Notes: a model not told the origin generated them from the sequence alone. Shown: positions 1-7,962, counted from the stretch's first letter. The stretch is DNA of 13,347 nucleotides from Pseudonocardiales bacterium (GCA_013695005.1 JACDBJ010000329.1:1-13347); one strand, 5' to 3'. Numbers and translations are program-made.

Positions 1-644
1 GCCCGGCGATGCCGGAGCTGCGGGCACTTGCCGATGAGACCAACGCGCGCGCCGGCCGCGATGTCGTGGTGCTGACCGGCGAACGTCTCGATCCGCGCCC
101 GGCCTACGCATCCGCCGACGTCATCCTGGGCATGGGCGGGTCGCTGTTGCGGGCGATGGCCTTCGGCAAGCCATGCATCGTGCAGGGTGAGCACGGTTAC
201 TTCCGGATCCTCGACGCGCAGTCTGCGCGCGAGTTCCGGTGGCGGGGCTTCTACGGCATCGGCGGCGGCGGCACCGGCGAGGACGTCCTGGTGGATCTGC
301 TCGGCCGGTTGCTCAGCGACGGCGAACTGCGCAAGGACAACGCCGCCTTCGCGCTGGACCTGGTCCGCCGTCACTACAGCCTCGAGCATGCGCGGGACGA
401 GCAGGTGGCGTGGTACCGCCGCGCGCTCAAGGAGTACGCCTCGCCGCCCCGCCGAGAGATCGCCCGGGTCGTCACGTCGGTCGCCGGTTGGTTTGCCAAC
501 CGCGCCGTGCAGCGGGTACGCGGAACGGCGAAGAAGGACCACTTCAACTCCGCCGAGGCGATCGAGCCGGGTATGAGGGCCCCCGTACCGGACTGGTTCG
601 ATCCCGGTCCGATGCAGCCGAGCCGCGGAGGAGCCCGACGTTAG
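1..644 (+). CDS. GT-B glycosyltransferase, C-terminal part (5' end outside window)
   Basis: The reading frame is open from the window edge (first whole codon at base 3), so the ATG at 9 is probably internal. About 213 residues remain. They match the nucleotide-sugar-binding half of a GT4-like glycosyltransferase: a segment reading YASADVILGMGGSLLRAMAFG followed by KPCIVQGE is the usual donor-site loop and helix. The position that is often Glu in the EX7E motif of this family is Arg here (LLRAMAFG), a variant I believe occurs in some polysaccharide transferases. The tail is Arg-rich and Pro-rich. It probably transfers a sugar from a nucleotide donor during envelope or extracellular polysaccharide synthesis; the exact donor and acceptor cannot be read. 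It converges on the GH16 gene with only seven bases between the stop codons. Confidence 0.8.
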   Translation, partial: PAMPELRALADETNARAGRDVVVLTGERLDPRPAYASADVILGMGGSLLRAMAFGKPCIVQGEHGYFRILDAQSAREFRWRGFYGIGGGGTGEDVLVDLLGRLLSDGELRKDNAAFALDLVRRHYSLEHARDEQVAWYRRALKEYASPPRREIARVVTSVAGWFANRAVQRVRGTAKKDHFNSAEAIEPGMRAPVPDWFDPGPMQPSRGGARR

Positions 645-651
645 CGCGACC

Positions 652-1464
652 TCAGAGCGGGTACTGCTTGACCCAGTCCACCTGCATGCTCGACGTCTTG
701 ACCTGGCCGTCGCCCTCCGGGAACCAGTCGAGCTGGATCGTCAGGTGCATGGGTCCGGGTGGTTGGACCGCCTTGTCAGTGACGCGGTACCACTCCTTGC
801 CGTCCAGGTAGGCCGCGATGTAATCCGGCGTCCACTCCACCGCCCAGTTGTGCCACTGGGTCGCGTCGACCGCCACGGCGCTCTCGACCTTCAAGTCGTT
901 CTCTCCGAAGTGCACGAATATCTTGGCGCTCTGCCGGGTGGGGTCGGTCAACTCCATGAAGTCGATCTCGCCGCCCACCGGCCAGTTCTCCGCGTCGGGC
1001 CAGAGCAGCACCAGGGCGCTGTAGGTCGGATCGCCGACAGGCGCCTTGACCCGAGCCTCCCACCGCCCGTACTTCTGCCCGCTGCCCCACCCCATGCCGC
1101 CGGTCGTGCCTTCGCCGTCGCCGGTGACCGTCAGCACGCCGCCGGAGGTGCTGAACGCGTCGGGCGAGCGCCGACCGTTCCCGCCGTGACCAACGCCGTC
1201 GTAGACGTTCCAATCCGGTCCGAGGCCAGCGTCGAACTCGTCGACCCGATTCGGCTGACCCCACGCGAGCCTCTCGGCCGCAGTCGTCGAGCCGTCAGCC
1301 CGCGCGCCTGCCCCACCTGGCTCCGGCGAGTCACCGCGCGTCAGCACAATGGCCAGCGTCGCCACGAGGGCGACGACCACAACGACCGCGATACCGATGA
1401 TCAGCAGCGCCGGGGAACGTCGCCGGTTGGTGCTGTGCCTGGGGAGTTCTCGGAGATCAGACAC
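652..1464 (-). CDS. Membrane-anchored GH16 family glycoside hydrolase (endo-beta-glucanase-like)
   Basis: The protein has 270 residues when started at GTG 1464-1462. I chose this start over the longer open frame because AAGGAG lies 7 bases before it, and because the upstream residues look like non-coding, Arg-rich read-through. Residues about 18-42 form one hydrophobic membrane segment (LLIIGIAVVVVVALVATLAI) after a short basic cytoplasmic tail. A Gly/Pro/Ala linker and then the GH16 beta-jelly-roll domain (about 68-270) follow. The GH16 catalytic motif ExDxxE is intact as E166-I-D168-F-M-E171, predicting nucleophile and acid/base glutamates. The enzyme should sit on the outer face of the membrane and cut an internal beta-linkage of a glucan or similar polysaccharide; the substrate is not known. 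It is about two-thirds identical by hand alignment to the next gene, so the two are tandem paralogs. Confidence 0.87.
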   Translation of the reverse strand: MSDLRELPRHSTNRRRSPALLIIGIAVVVVVALVATLAIVLTRGDSPEPGGAGARADGSTTAAERLAWGQPNRVDEFDAGLGPDWNVYDGVGHGGNGRRSPDAFSTSGGVLTVTGDGEGTTGGMGWGSGQKYGRWEARVKAPVGDPTYSALVLLWPDAENWPVGGEIDFMELTDPTRQSAKIFVHFGENDLKVESAVAVDATQWHNWAVEWTPDYIAAYLDGKEWYRVTDKAVQPPGPMHLTIQLDWFPEGDGQVKTSSMQVDWVKQYPL

Positions 1465-1695
1465 GCGTGCTCTCCTTACCGTCGGCGATTCGGGGCGCTG
1501 GCGGACTGCTCGGCGCCATTCTACTACCGGGCTTCGTAGAAACCCCACCCGGTGGATCGGGAACGATCGGCACCACATCTCCTTGCCGCCGCGGCCGGTC
1601 GGCGATACATCAACTCATCGCCAAACCCCTCGGTCACATTACGCCCGACCGCCACGGCGGATATCGGGACCCCCGCTCCGATCCGAGTCCGCAGC
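1465..1695. other. Intergenic region between the two GH16 paralogs
   Basis: These 231 bases hold no convincing gene. An inverted repeat GGCGAT (1601-1606) / ATCGCC (1617-1622) with a 10-base loop could act as a weak terminator for the upstream GH16 gene, but it has no U-tract. The promoter-like TAGAAT and the ribosome site of the downstream gene lie at its left end. Confidence 0.5.
1518..1523 (-). promoter_or_regulatory. Possible -10 element for the anchored GH16 gene
   Basis: On the minus strand the hexamer TAGAAT fits the actinobacterial TANNNT -10 consensus and lies about 54 bases before the GTG start. The expected leader is about 47 bases and contains the AAGGAG ribosome site. No clear TTGACA-like -35 is visible at 16-18 bases. 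It would let this gene be transcribed separately from the upstream paralog. Confidence 0.35.
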
Positions 1696-2523
1696 TCAGC
1701 CCCCAGACGCAGCTCCGCCGGCCGGGTACTGCTTGACCCAGGCGATCTCCATCGTCGACGTCTTGGGCGTTCCCCCATCTGGGAACCAGTCGAGCTGGAT
1801 GCACAGGTGCATCGGACCGGGGGGCTGCACCACGGGATCGGTCGTGCGATACCACTGCTTGCCGTCGAGGAACGCCGCGATGTGGTCAGGCGTCCACTCG
1901 ACGGCCCAGTTGTGCCATTGCGTGGCGTCGACATCGACCTTCCCCTGGGTCTGGGAGTTATCCGCTCCGTAGTGCACGAAGATGTCGGCCCGCTGCCGGG
2001 CGGGGTCGGAGATCTCCATGAAGTCGATCTCCCCGCCGACCGGCCAGTTCTCCTCGTCCGGCCAGAGCAGCAGCAGGGAGTTGTAGGACGGGTCGCTGAC
2101 CGGTGACCTGACCCGAGCCTCCCACCGACCGTATTTCTGCCCCGGGATCCAAGCCATCCCAGCCGTGGCTCCGGACGAGTCGCCGGTGATGGTCATGATC
2201 CCGTCGCGCAGGCTGACGGCGTTGGGTGTCCGGGTGCCGTTCCCTCCGTGCCCCGGGCCGTCGTAAACGCCCCAGGCCGCCCCCAATGGGCCGTCGAACT
2301 CCTCGACCCGATTGGGCTGGCCCCATTTGAACGTCTCCGCAGCGGTCGTTCCGTTGCCCGAACAAGCAGGCGCCGGGGGCGCCGGGGGCGCAGCCGATGG
2401 GGAGCATGGATCCGCGACGGCGGCGGACGTCGAACCGGTTTCCGGCTCGGCCGCGCTGGCGGGCAACGAGCTCATGAGCAATGCCCCCACTGCAAGCAGA
2501 CCACTGATAGTCAGGCGTCTCAT
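1696..2523 (-). CDS. Secreted GH16 family glycoside hydrolase
   Basis: The protein has 275 residues and starts at an ATG with a GGAGG-rich ribosome site close upstream. Residues 1-24 are a classic Sec signal peptide: basic MRRL, a hydrophobic core, and an ASA-AE cleavage site. A Ser/Ala/Pro linker (about 25-60) follows, with two cysteines (C40, C54) flanking a PAPPAP stretch encoded by a short GC-rich direct repeat; they could form a disulfide after export. The GH16 domain spans about 67-270 with the catalytic ExDxxE motif intact at E165, D167 and E170. It should hydrolyse beta-linked polysaccharide outside the cell. Its catalytic domain closely matches the anchored paralog downstream; they differ mainly in the N-terminal targeting region. 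It could also be a transglycosylase, since GH16 includes both activities. Confidence 0.88.
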   Translation of the reverse strand: MRRLTISGLLAVGALLMSSLPASAAEPETGSTSAAVADPCSPSAAPPAPPAPACSGNGTTAAETFKWGQPNRVEEFDGPLGAAWGVYDGPGHGGNGTRTPNAVSLRDGIMTITGDSSGATAGMAWIPGQKYGRWEARVRSPVSDPSYNSLLLLWPDEENWPVGGEIDFMEISDPARQRADIFVHYGADNSQTQGKVDVDATQWHNWAVEWTPDHIAAFLDGKQWYRTTDPVVQPPGPMHLCIQLDWFPDGGTPKTSTMEIAWVKQYPAGGAASGG

Positions 2524-2672
2524 ACGCCCCCTCCACCTCGCCAGTAATATGCGTCACAGGAGGGTACGGGCGGGAAGACGCCATGAGCACCGTCTTTCAT
2601 CACTCCGTGCAGAGATTGCCGATCAGGCGCTGCGCTACCCGATGACCAGGTGCTATAGGAGAGACGGGGCCG

Positions 2673-3581
2673 CTACCAGCCGCGATCGGCGTAGCGCTGC
2701 TGCGCCGGTAGCTCACTGAGGTTGATGCCGACCATGGCCTCGCCGAGGCCGCGCGAGACCTTGGCGATCACGTCCGGGTCGTCGTGGAACGTGGTGGCCT
2801 TGACGATGGCCTCCGCGCGCCGCGCCGGGTCGCCGGACTTGAAGATTCCCGAGCCGACGAACACGCCCTCCGCCCCGAGCTGCATCATCATCGCCGCGTC
2901 CGCCGGGGTGGCGATGCCACCTGCGGTGAACAACACCACCGGTAGCTTGCCCGTGCTGGCCACCTCCGACACCAGCTCCACGGGCGCCCGCAGCTCCTTG
3001 GCCGCGGCGTAGCGCTCGGCGTCGTCCAATGTCGTCAGGCGCAGCATCGCGCCGCGGATCGAGCGCATGTGCCGGGTGGCCTCCACCACGTTGCCCGTGC
3101 CGGCCTCCCCCTTGGAGCGGATCATGGCCGCGCCCTCGGAGATTCGCCGCAGCGCCTCACCGAGGTTGGTCGCGCCACAGACGAAGGGCACCGTGAACGC
3201 CCACTTGTCGATGTGGTGCGCCTCGTCTGCGGGTGTCAGCACCTCGGACTCGTCGACGTAGTCGACGCCGATCGACTGCAGTACCTGGGCCTCGACGAAG
3301 TGCCCGATCCGCGCCTTGGCCATCACCGGGATGGATACCGCGTCCACGATGCTCGCCACCATGTCGGGGTCGCTCATCCTGGCCACACCGCCCTCGGCGC
3401 GGATGTCGGCCGGCACCCGTTCCAGGGCCATCACGGCTACCGCGCCGGCGTCCTCGGCGATCTTCGCCTGGTCGGGCGTGACCACATCCATGATCACACC
3501 GCCCTTGAGCATCTCGGCCATGCCGCGCTTCACGCGGGCGGTGCCGAGCTGGGCACCAGGGGAAATCTCGTCGGTCGGCAC
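2673..3581 (-). CDS. pdxS: Pyridoxal 5'-phosphate synthase, lyase (synthase) subunit PdxS
   Basis: PdxS condenses ribose 5-phosphate, glyceraldehyde 3-phosphate and ammonia to pyridoxal 5'-phosphate; the ammonia normally comes from the glutaminase PdxT in a 12+12 cytoplasmic complex. The protein has 302 residues, the usual length, and is a complete TIM barrel. The two active-site lysines are present as K89 (VMAKARIGHF) and K157 (IRSKGEAGTG). Their 68-residue spacing equals that of K81 and K149 in the Bacillus enzyme. The phosphate-binding glycine loops (FTAGGIATP, VFVGSGIF) are intact. The start is GTG at 3581-3579, with an in-frame TAG only 9-12 bases upstream. No pdxT gene follows within the window; the GH16 pair lies there instead. 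It is 30 bases downstream of the Nudix gene and may have its own leaderless promoter. Confidence 0.97.
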   Translation of the reverse strand: MPTDEISPGAQLGTARVKRGMAEMLKGGVIMDVVTPDQAKIAEDAGAVAVMALERVPADIRAEGGVARMSDPDMVASIVDAVSIPVMAKARIGHFVEAQVLQSIGVDYVDESEVLTPADEAHHIDKWAFTVPFVCGATNLGEALRRISEGAAMIRSKGEAGTGNVVEATRHMRSIRGAMLRLTTLDDAERYAAAKELRAPVELVSEVASTGKLPVVLFTAGGIATPADAAMMMQLGAEGVFVGSGIFKSGDPARRAEAIVKATTFHDDPDVIAKVSRGLGEAMVGINLSELPAQQRYADRGW

Positions 3582-3587
3582 CTTCGC

Positions 3588-3593
3588 ATTCTA
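3588..3593 (-). promoter_or_regulatory. Possible -10 element for leaderless pdxS transcript
   Basis: The minus-strand hexamer TAGAAT is followed by six bases (GCGAAG) and then the pdxS GTG. With normal -10 to start-site spacing, transcription would begin at or next to the G of the start codon. There is no good Shine-Dalgarno sequence, which fits leaderless translation, common in actinobacteria. No strong -35 is seen; that region overlaps the end of the Nudix gene. Confidence 0.5.
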
Positions 3594-3611
3594 CGGCCCA
3601 GGCACAACGCA

Positions 3612-4577
3612 TTACCGCACGCGCAGCGTGCTGCCGTCCCATCCGAAGCCGTCCAGCCGGCCGAGCAGCTCGGCGAGCTGGGCGGGATAGACGGTGATCG
3701 GCGTCTGCGACAGCTCGTCGGCCGTCCACCACCGGTAGCGCAGGACCGAGGCGCGCTCGGTGGCCTCGAACCCGGCAGTGTCGATCTCGGGGCGGTCCGT
3801 CCTGGCCAGGAAGAAGTGCTCGTCGGCGAGATGCGTGCGGCCCTGCGAGCTGAACACGACCTCACGCCGCCACACGGGCCCGACCAGCTCGTCGGGCGTC
3901 AGCCGCAACCCGGTCTCCTCGGCCAGCTCGCGGCTGGCGGCGGTCCGGTCGTCCTCCCCCGGTGCCCGCCCGCCGCCCGGCGTGATCCAGAACGACTGCC
4001 CGCCACCCGGTTCGGCGCACTCGAACAGCAGCACCCGGTCGGCTGGGTCGAGCAACACGACGCGGCTGGCCGGGCGCACTCGGGGCGTGCCGTCGACGTG
4101 CGGGTCGGCGATCTCGAAGTAAGCCGGCAACGGCGTCACCCCGGCCAGCCGGAACCACCGCACCAACCGGCGCGAGCGCAGGCCGAGGGTGTCGCGGACG
4201 GCGTCGTTGTGCACCCGGCGCGCGAGCATGACGCGCTGCTCGGCGTCGATCAGCTCCAACGCCAGCTCTGCCGGCAGCGCGCTGCGGTCGAGCTCGCCGA
4301 TCAGATGTCCGAGCTCGTTCTCGGCGGTCTCGCGGTGGGCCGTGGTGGCCATCTCGGCCGACGCCGCGGCCCGCCGCAGCCGTTCGTCGCCGACGAGGGT
4401 CGCCACCGCCCTGGCCACCACCGCGCGGCGTTCCAGAGCGGCGAGCAGCGCCGCATAGGCAGCGTCGGTGCGGATGTGCAGCCGGTCCAGCCGGATCGCC
4501 CGGACCACGCACGACGCGATGACCAGCAGCACGACGACCACCAGGGCGATGACGCCGAGCAGCTCGAGCGTGCTCAC
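3612..4577 (-). CDS. Membrane-anchored LemA-like / Nudix hydrolase fusion protein (Rv2609c-like)
   Basis: The protein has 321 residues and starts at a GTG that overlaps the pimA stop as GTGA. Residues 6-25 form one membrane segment. Residues about 30-155 are a helical, charged region ending in ARRVHNDAVRDTLGL and PAYFEI, which resembles the C-terminal part of LemA-type helical domains. Residues about 165-310 are a Nudix domain with a complete Nudix box at 202-224: G202, E208, R216-E217, E220-E221, G223. Nudix enzymes cleave nucleoside diphosphates linked to another group using Mg2+. The substrate cannot be read, but conserved position directly after pimA suggests a link to nucleotide-sugar or CDP-lipid turnover at the membrane. 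M. tuberculosis has a similar gene in the same place. The helical-domain assignment is less certain than the Nudix one. Confidence 0.88.
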   Translation of the reverse strand: MSTLELLGVIALVVVVLLVIASCVVRAIRLDRLHIRTDAAYAALLAALERRAVVARAVATLVGDERLRRAAASAEMATTAHRETAENELGHLIGELDRSALPAELALELIDAEQRVMLARRVHNDAVRDTLGLRSRRLVRWFRLAGVTPLPAYFEIADPHVDGTPRVRPASRVVLLDPADRVLLFECAEPGGGQSFWITPGGGRAPGEDDRTAASRELAEETGLRLTPDELVGPVWRREVVFSSQGRTHLADEHFFLARTDRPEIDTAGFEATERASVLRYRWWTADELSQTPITVYPAQLAELLGRLDGFGWDGSTLRVR

Positions 4578-5800
4578 CCCCGGACCTCCACGCCACCCGA
4601 GGGCCGTGCGGCAACCAGGCGACGCGGATCGGCGGCGATCGCCGCCTGGTAGACCTGCAGGACCGAGGCCGCCACCACCGACCAGTCCAGCTCAGCGGCC
4701 CGGTCCCGACCGGCCGCCGCGAGCGCCGCTCGCCGTGCCGGGTCGTCGAGCAGGTCGCCGAGCGCCGTCGCGAGGGCGTGCGGGTCACCGGTGGGCGCCA
4801 GCACCCCGCATCGGCCGTCGTCGAGCACCCGACGGAACGCGTTGAGGTCGCTGGCCAGCACCGGAGTGCCGGCAGCCATCGCCTCAGTGAGCACCATGCC
4901 GAAGCTCTCGCCGCCGATGTTGGGCGCGCAGAAGACGTCCATCGAGCGCATCGCGGCCGCCTTGACGGCATCGTCCACGTCGTCGAGCACATCTATCCGC
5001 TCCACCAACGCCGGGCCGGCGAGTTTGCGCAGCGCGTCGACCTCACCCCGCCCGGCGACGAGCAGCCGCAGCCCCGGACGGGTCGGCGCCAGCTCACGCA
5101 TCGCGTCAAGCAGCACGGCCATGCCCTTGCGCGGCTCGCCCCAGCGGCCGAGGAACCCCAGGGTCTGCTCGCCCGTGCGCGGGTATCCGGGCAGCCGGGG
5201 CCCGTCGGCGAACAGCGCGACGTCGACCCCGTTGGGGATCTCCATCGCATCGCCGCCGAGATACTCGACCTGGACCCGGCGCGCCAGCGACGACACCGCG
5301 ATTCGTGCCGTCACCTTCTCCAGCAGCGGCCGCAGGATCGGATGGAACGTGCTCAGTACGCGGGATCGGGACATCGAGGTGTGGAACGTGACGACGATCG
5401 GGCCTTCGGCAACGGCCAGCGCTAGCAGCGAGACGCTTGGCACCATCGGCTCGTGCAGGTGCAGCACGTCAAAGTCGTGCTCCGCCAGCCACCGCCGCAC
5501 CTTGCTGTAGGACACCGGGCCGAAGGTCAGCCGGGCTACCGAGCCGTTGTAGCGCACGCCGTGGCCGCGACCGGCCGCGGTGACGAACTCCGGGAGCTCC
5601 GCGTGGCCGGGCTTGTCCGACGCGGGCGCCAGCACGTCGACGGAGTGGCCCAACCGCCGCAGCGCCTTGGCCAGCTCGAGAACGTGCACCTGCACACCGC
5701 CGGGGACCTCGAGCGAATACGGGCAGACGATGCCGATCCGCAGCGGCCCGCGCCCCGTCCCCGACCGGTCGGGCGAGCGGCGGGCTGTCGACGCGTTCAC
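4574..5800 (-). CDS. pimA: Phosphatidylinositol alpha-mannosyltransferase PimA
   Basis: PimA moves mannose from GDP-mannose to the 2-OH of phosphatidylinositol's inositol, giving PIM1, at the inner face of the cytoplasmic membrane. The 408-residue protein is GT4 with a GT-B fold. The N-terminal domain begins LRIGIVCPYSLEVPGGVQ, with the Gly-rich loop of PimA; key residues line up with those recalled from the mycobacterial enzyme: H140 (TFHTS), R219 and K225 (GRWGEPRKG), E298 (ESFGMVLTEA) with the EX7E partner E306. The start is GTG 5800-5798, overlapping the patA stop as GTGA; the longer open frame upstream lies inside patA and is rejected. This start gives about 20 extra residues before the usual PimA N-terminus. 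It is translationally coupled at both ends, to patA and to the Nudix gene. Confidence 0.96.
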   Translation of the reverse strand: MNASTARRSPDRSGTGRGPLRIGIVCPYSLEVPGGVQVHVLELAKALRRLGHSVDVLAPASDKPGHAELPEFVTAAGRGHGVRYNGSVARLTFGPVSYSKVRRWLAEHDFDVLHLHEPMVPSVSLLALAVAEGPIVVTFHTSMSRSRVLSTFHPILRPLLEKVTARIAVSSLARRVQVEYLGGDAMEIPNGVDVALFADGPRLPGYPRTGEQTLGFLGRWGEPRKGMAVLLDAMRELAPTRPGLRLLVAGRGEVDALRKLAGPALVERIDVLDDVDDAVKAAAMRSMDVFCAPNIGGESFGMVLTEAMAAGTPVLASDLNAFRRVLDDGRCGVLAPTGDPHALATALGDLLDDPARRAALAAAGRDRAAELDWSVVAASVLQVYQAAIAADPRRLVAARPSGGVEVRG

Positions 5801-6726
5801 CGCACCGCTTCCCGTAGCTGCGTCACGGGCATGTCCGCCAGCCACACCCGCTGCATCATGTGCCAGTCCACCGGATGCTCGGCGATCTCCGTGGCCAGCG
5901 CGTCCGCGAGCTGCTGGGTGGCCCCGCGGCCGGCCCGCACCGTGGGTACCGGGATCGCCTGCTGAACGCGGATGCCCCAACCGTCGGCGGTGAACCACCC
6001 GCTCAACGGCAACAACGCCGCACCCGTACGCGCTGCGAGCAGTGCCGGACCGGCCGGCATCCGCGCGGGTTCACCGAAGAAGCTGACCTCGACTCCGCGG
6101 CCGGACAGGTCGCGGTCGGCCACCAGCGCGACCACGCCGTTGTCGTTGAGCCGGCGGGCCAGCGTGGGGTACGGGGAGCTCTCGCCGCCGGACAACGGCA
6201 GCACCTCGAGCCCGAGGGACTCCCGGTAGTCCACGAATCGCCGATACAGCGACTCCGGCCGCAGCCGCTCGGCCACCGTGGCCACAGTGGCCGGCGCGCC
6301 CTCACGCCGCAGCCACTCGATGAGCCAGACCGCGGTGGCGTCCCAGTTGCCGCTGTGCGGCAGCGCGACGATCACTCCCCGCCCGGCCTCCAGCGCCGCC
6401 TGCATGTGCTCGAAGCCGATTGCGTCTGCGTGCATCCGCTCGTGGACCTTGACATGATCCATCGTGGGCAGCCGGAATGCCTCACACCAGTAGCGGGCGT
6501 AGGAGCGCATCGCGGCGCGGATCAGCGCGTCGAACTCTTCGGGCGACGCGTCGGGCACGACCCGGCGCAGGTTTGCCCTCAGCTGTCTGGTCGGGCCGTC
6601 GCGCCGGCCGGCCAGGTCACCGCCGGCCCGGAAAGCCGCCCTGGCCACGGGTTCGGGCAGCCTGCGCACCAGCCGCCAGCCCGCTCCGAAACCGAGGTCG
6701 ACCGCCCACTCGCTCAACGCGCTCAC
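5797..6726 (-). CDS. patA: Phosphatidylinositol mannoside acyltransferase PatA
   Basis: PatA uses acyl-CoA to acylate the 6-position of the mannose added by PimA, giving acylated PIMs at the cytoplasmic face of the membrane. The protein has 309 residues from GTG 6726-6724, which overlaps the pgsA stop as GTGA; this overlap decides the start, since the longer frame runs inside pgsA. It belongs to the LpxL/HtrB-like lysophospholipid acyltransferase superfamily. The HX4D catalytic motif is at H124 to D129 (LPHSGNWDAT). Later family blocks are also present: LVADRDLSGRGVEVSFFGEP and RMPAGPALLAARTGA. No signal peptide is seen; membrane association is probably peripheral. It lies between pgsA and pimA, as in mycobacteria, so assignment to PIM acylation rather than generic lipid acylation is well supported by context. 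Confidence 0.95.
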   Translation of the reverse strand: MSALSEWAVDLGFGAGWRLVRRLPEPVARAAFRAGGDLAGRRDGPTRQLRANLRRVVPDASPEEFDALIRAAMRSYARYWCEAFRLPTMDHVKVHERMHADAIGFEHMQAALEAGRGVIVALPHSGNWDATAVWLIEWLRREGAPATVATVAERLRPESLYRRFVDYRESLGLEVLPLSGGESSPYPTLARRLNDNGVVALVADRDLSGRGVEVSFFGEPARMPAGPALLAARTGAALLPLSGWFTADGWGIRVQQAIPVPTVRAGRGATQQLADALATEIAEHPVDWHMMQRVWLADMPVTQLREAVR

Positions 6727-7340
6727 CGGCGCTGCTCCTTCACCGCATCGCTGCGATACGCCGCCAGCAGACGCTGCCCGACGGTGACCGCCGTCGCGGC
6801 CGCGAGCAGCCACACCGCGATCGCCAGTGCGTACGGCACTCCGAGGCCCGCGAGCAGGGCTCCGACGCCGATCACGATGAGCCGGCTCGGTCGCTGGACG
6901 ATGCCGCCGTCCGCGGACAGCCCCGCCGCCTCGGCCCGCGCCTTGACGTAGGGCACGACCTGCCCGGCCACCAGGCAGATCAGCGCACCGGCGGCCAGCG
7001 CGGGTTGGTCGGTGACCACCAGGCACCACCAGATGACGGCGGCGAACACCGCGCCGTCGGCCAGCCGGTCACACGTCGAGTCGAGCACGCCGCCGAACGC
7101 GGTCCCGCCACCGCGCATCCGCGCCATTGTCCCGTCGAGCAGGTCGAACAGGCAGAAACCCGTGGTGACCAGTACGGCGGCAACCAACTGGTCGCGCGAC
7201 ATGAACCACAGCGGAGCGGCCACCGACCCGATCGTGCCGATCACCGTGATCGTGTTCGGCGAGACGCCGCGGCGAACCAGCCAGCGCGCAATCGGGTCGA
7301 CGACGCGACCGGCCACGGCACGGACTCTGCTGTTCGACAT
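6723..7340 (-). CDS. pgsA: Phosphatidylinositol phosphate synthase (CDP-alcohol phosphatidyltransferase)
   Basis: In actinobacteria this enzyme joins CDP-diacylglycerol to inositol 1-phosphate, giving phosphatidylinositol phosphate, which is dephosphorylated to phosphatidylinositol. The protein has 205 residues and several hydrophobic membrane helices. The complete CDP-alcohol phosphotransferase signature D66-x2-D69-G70-x2-A73-R74-x8-G83-x3-D87-x3-D91 binds the metal and CDP. The blocks KARAEAAGL and GGIVQRPSRLIVI match mycobacterial PgsA1 (Rv2612c) as recalled. The ATG start has no strong ribosome site; a few codons' shift is possible. A 64-base gap separates it from the upstream HIT gene, the only non-overlapping junction of the operon, so an internal promoter or processing site could lie there, though I see none. 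Despite its name this is not the phosphatidylglycerol-phosphate enzyme. Confidence 0.95.
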   Translation of the reverse strand: MSNSRVRAVAGRVVDPIARWLVRRGVSPNTITVIGTIGSVAAPLWFMSRDQLVAAVLVTTGFCLFDLLDGTMARMRGGGTAFGGVLDSTCDRLADGAVFAAVIWWCLVVTDQPALAAGALICLVAGQVVPYVKARAEAAGLSADGGIVQRPSRLIVIGVGALLAGLGVPYALAIAVWLLAAATAVTVGQRLLAAYRSDAVKEQRR

Positions 7341-7404
7341 CGCTGGTTGGGCCTGGCTTTCCTACCCCGGGAGACTTCGCGGCCAGACTAATCGGGCCGG
7401 TCGC

Positions 7405-7962
7405 TCAGTCGGCGCTCGGCCAGGCGGCGGCCAGCAACGACTTGGTCTCGGACAGCAGCTGCGGGATCACCTTGGTCTGGCCGATGACGGCGAGGAAGTT
7501 GGCGTCGCCGCCCCAGCGCGGCACGACGTGCTGGTGCAGGTGCTCGGCCAGCGAGCCGCCGGCGACCGCGCCGAGGTTGAGCCCCACGTTGAACGCGTGC
7601 GGCGTGGAGATCCGCTTCATGGCCCGCACCGCCCGCTGCGTGAACGCCATCAGCTCACTCGACTCCGCGAGCGTCAGGTCCTCCAGCTCCGCGACGTGCC
7701 GGTAGGGCACGACCATGAGGTGGCCGGGGTTGTAGGGGTGCAGGTTGAGCACGGCGTAGACCTCGGAGCCGCGGGCCACGACGAGGGTGTCGTCGTCGTC
7801 GAGCGTCGGGATACGGCAGAACGGGCAGCCGAGCTCGCCGGCCTCCTTGATGTAGGCCAGCCGGTGTGGCGTCCACAACCGGCGGAAGCCGTCGCCCACC
7901 CCGACCCCGTCCTGCGGGACGAGGTCGTCCGCGCCGTCGGAGGGGTCGGCAGCGGAGATCAC
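7405..7962 (-). CDS. HIT-family hydrolase/phosphorylase, probable Ap4A phosphorylase (Rv2613c-like)
   Basis: The protein has 185 residues. Its GTG start overlaps the thrS stop as GTGA. The histidine triad is H141-L-H143-Q-H145-V-V followed by PRW, with a supporting NLHPYNPGHLMVVP block. C46 and C49 (CPFC), just before the fold, likely bind zinc with histidines. Mycobacterial Rv2613c, in the same operon position, is reported to be a diadenosine tetraphosphate phosphorylase; that activity is inferred here from family and context. Aminoacyl-tRNA synthetases can form Ap4A, so a location directly coupled to thrS is functionally suggestive. The enzyme should be cytoplasmic. A general nucleotidyl hydrolase of the HIT family is the alternative. 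Confidence 0.92.
   Translation of the reverse strand: MISAADPSDGADDLVPQDGVGVGDGFRRLWTPHRLAYIKEAGELGCPFCRIPTLDDDDTLVVARGSEVYAVLNLHPYNPGHLMVVPYRHVAELEDLTLAESSELMAFTQRAVRAMKRISTPHAFNVGLNLGAVAGGSLAEHLHQHVVPRWGGDANFLAVIGQTKVIPQLLSETKSLLAAAWPSAD

Noticed and set aside
3069..4652. Long plus-strand open frame (527 codons) opposite pdxS and the Nudix gene
   Set aside because: Antisense shadow; it crosses the ends of two real genes and their intergenic gap, and the product shows no family features.
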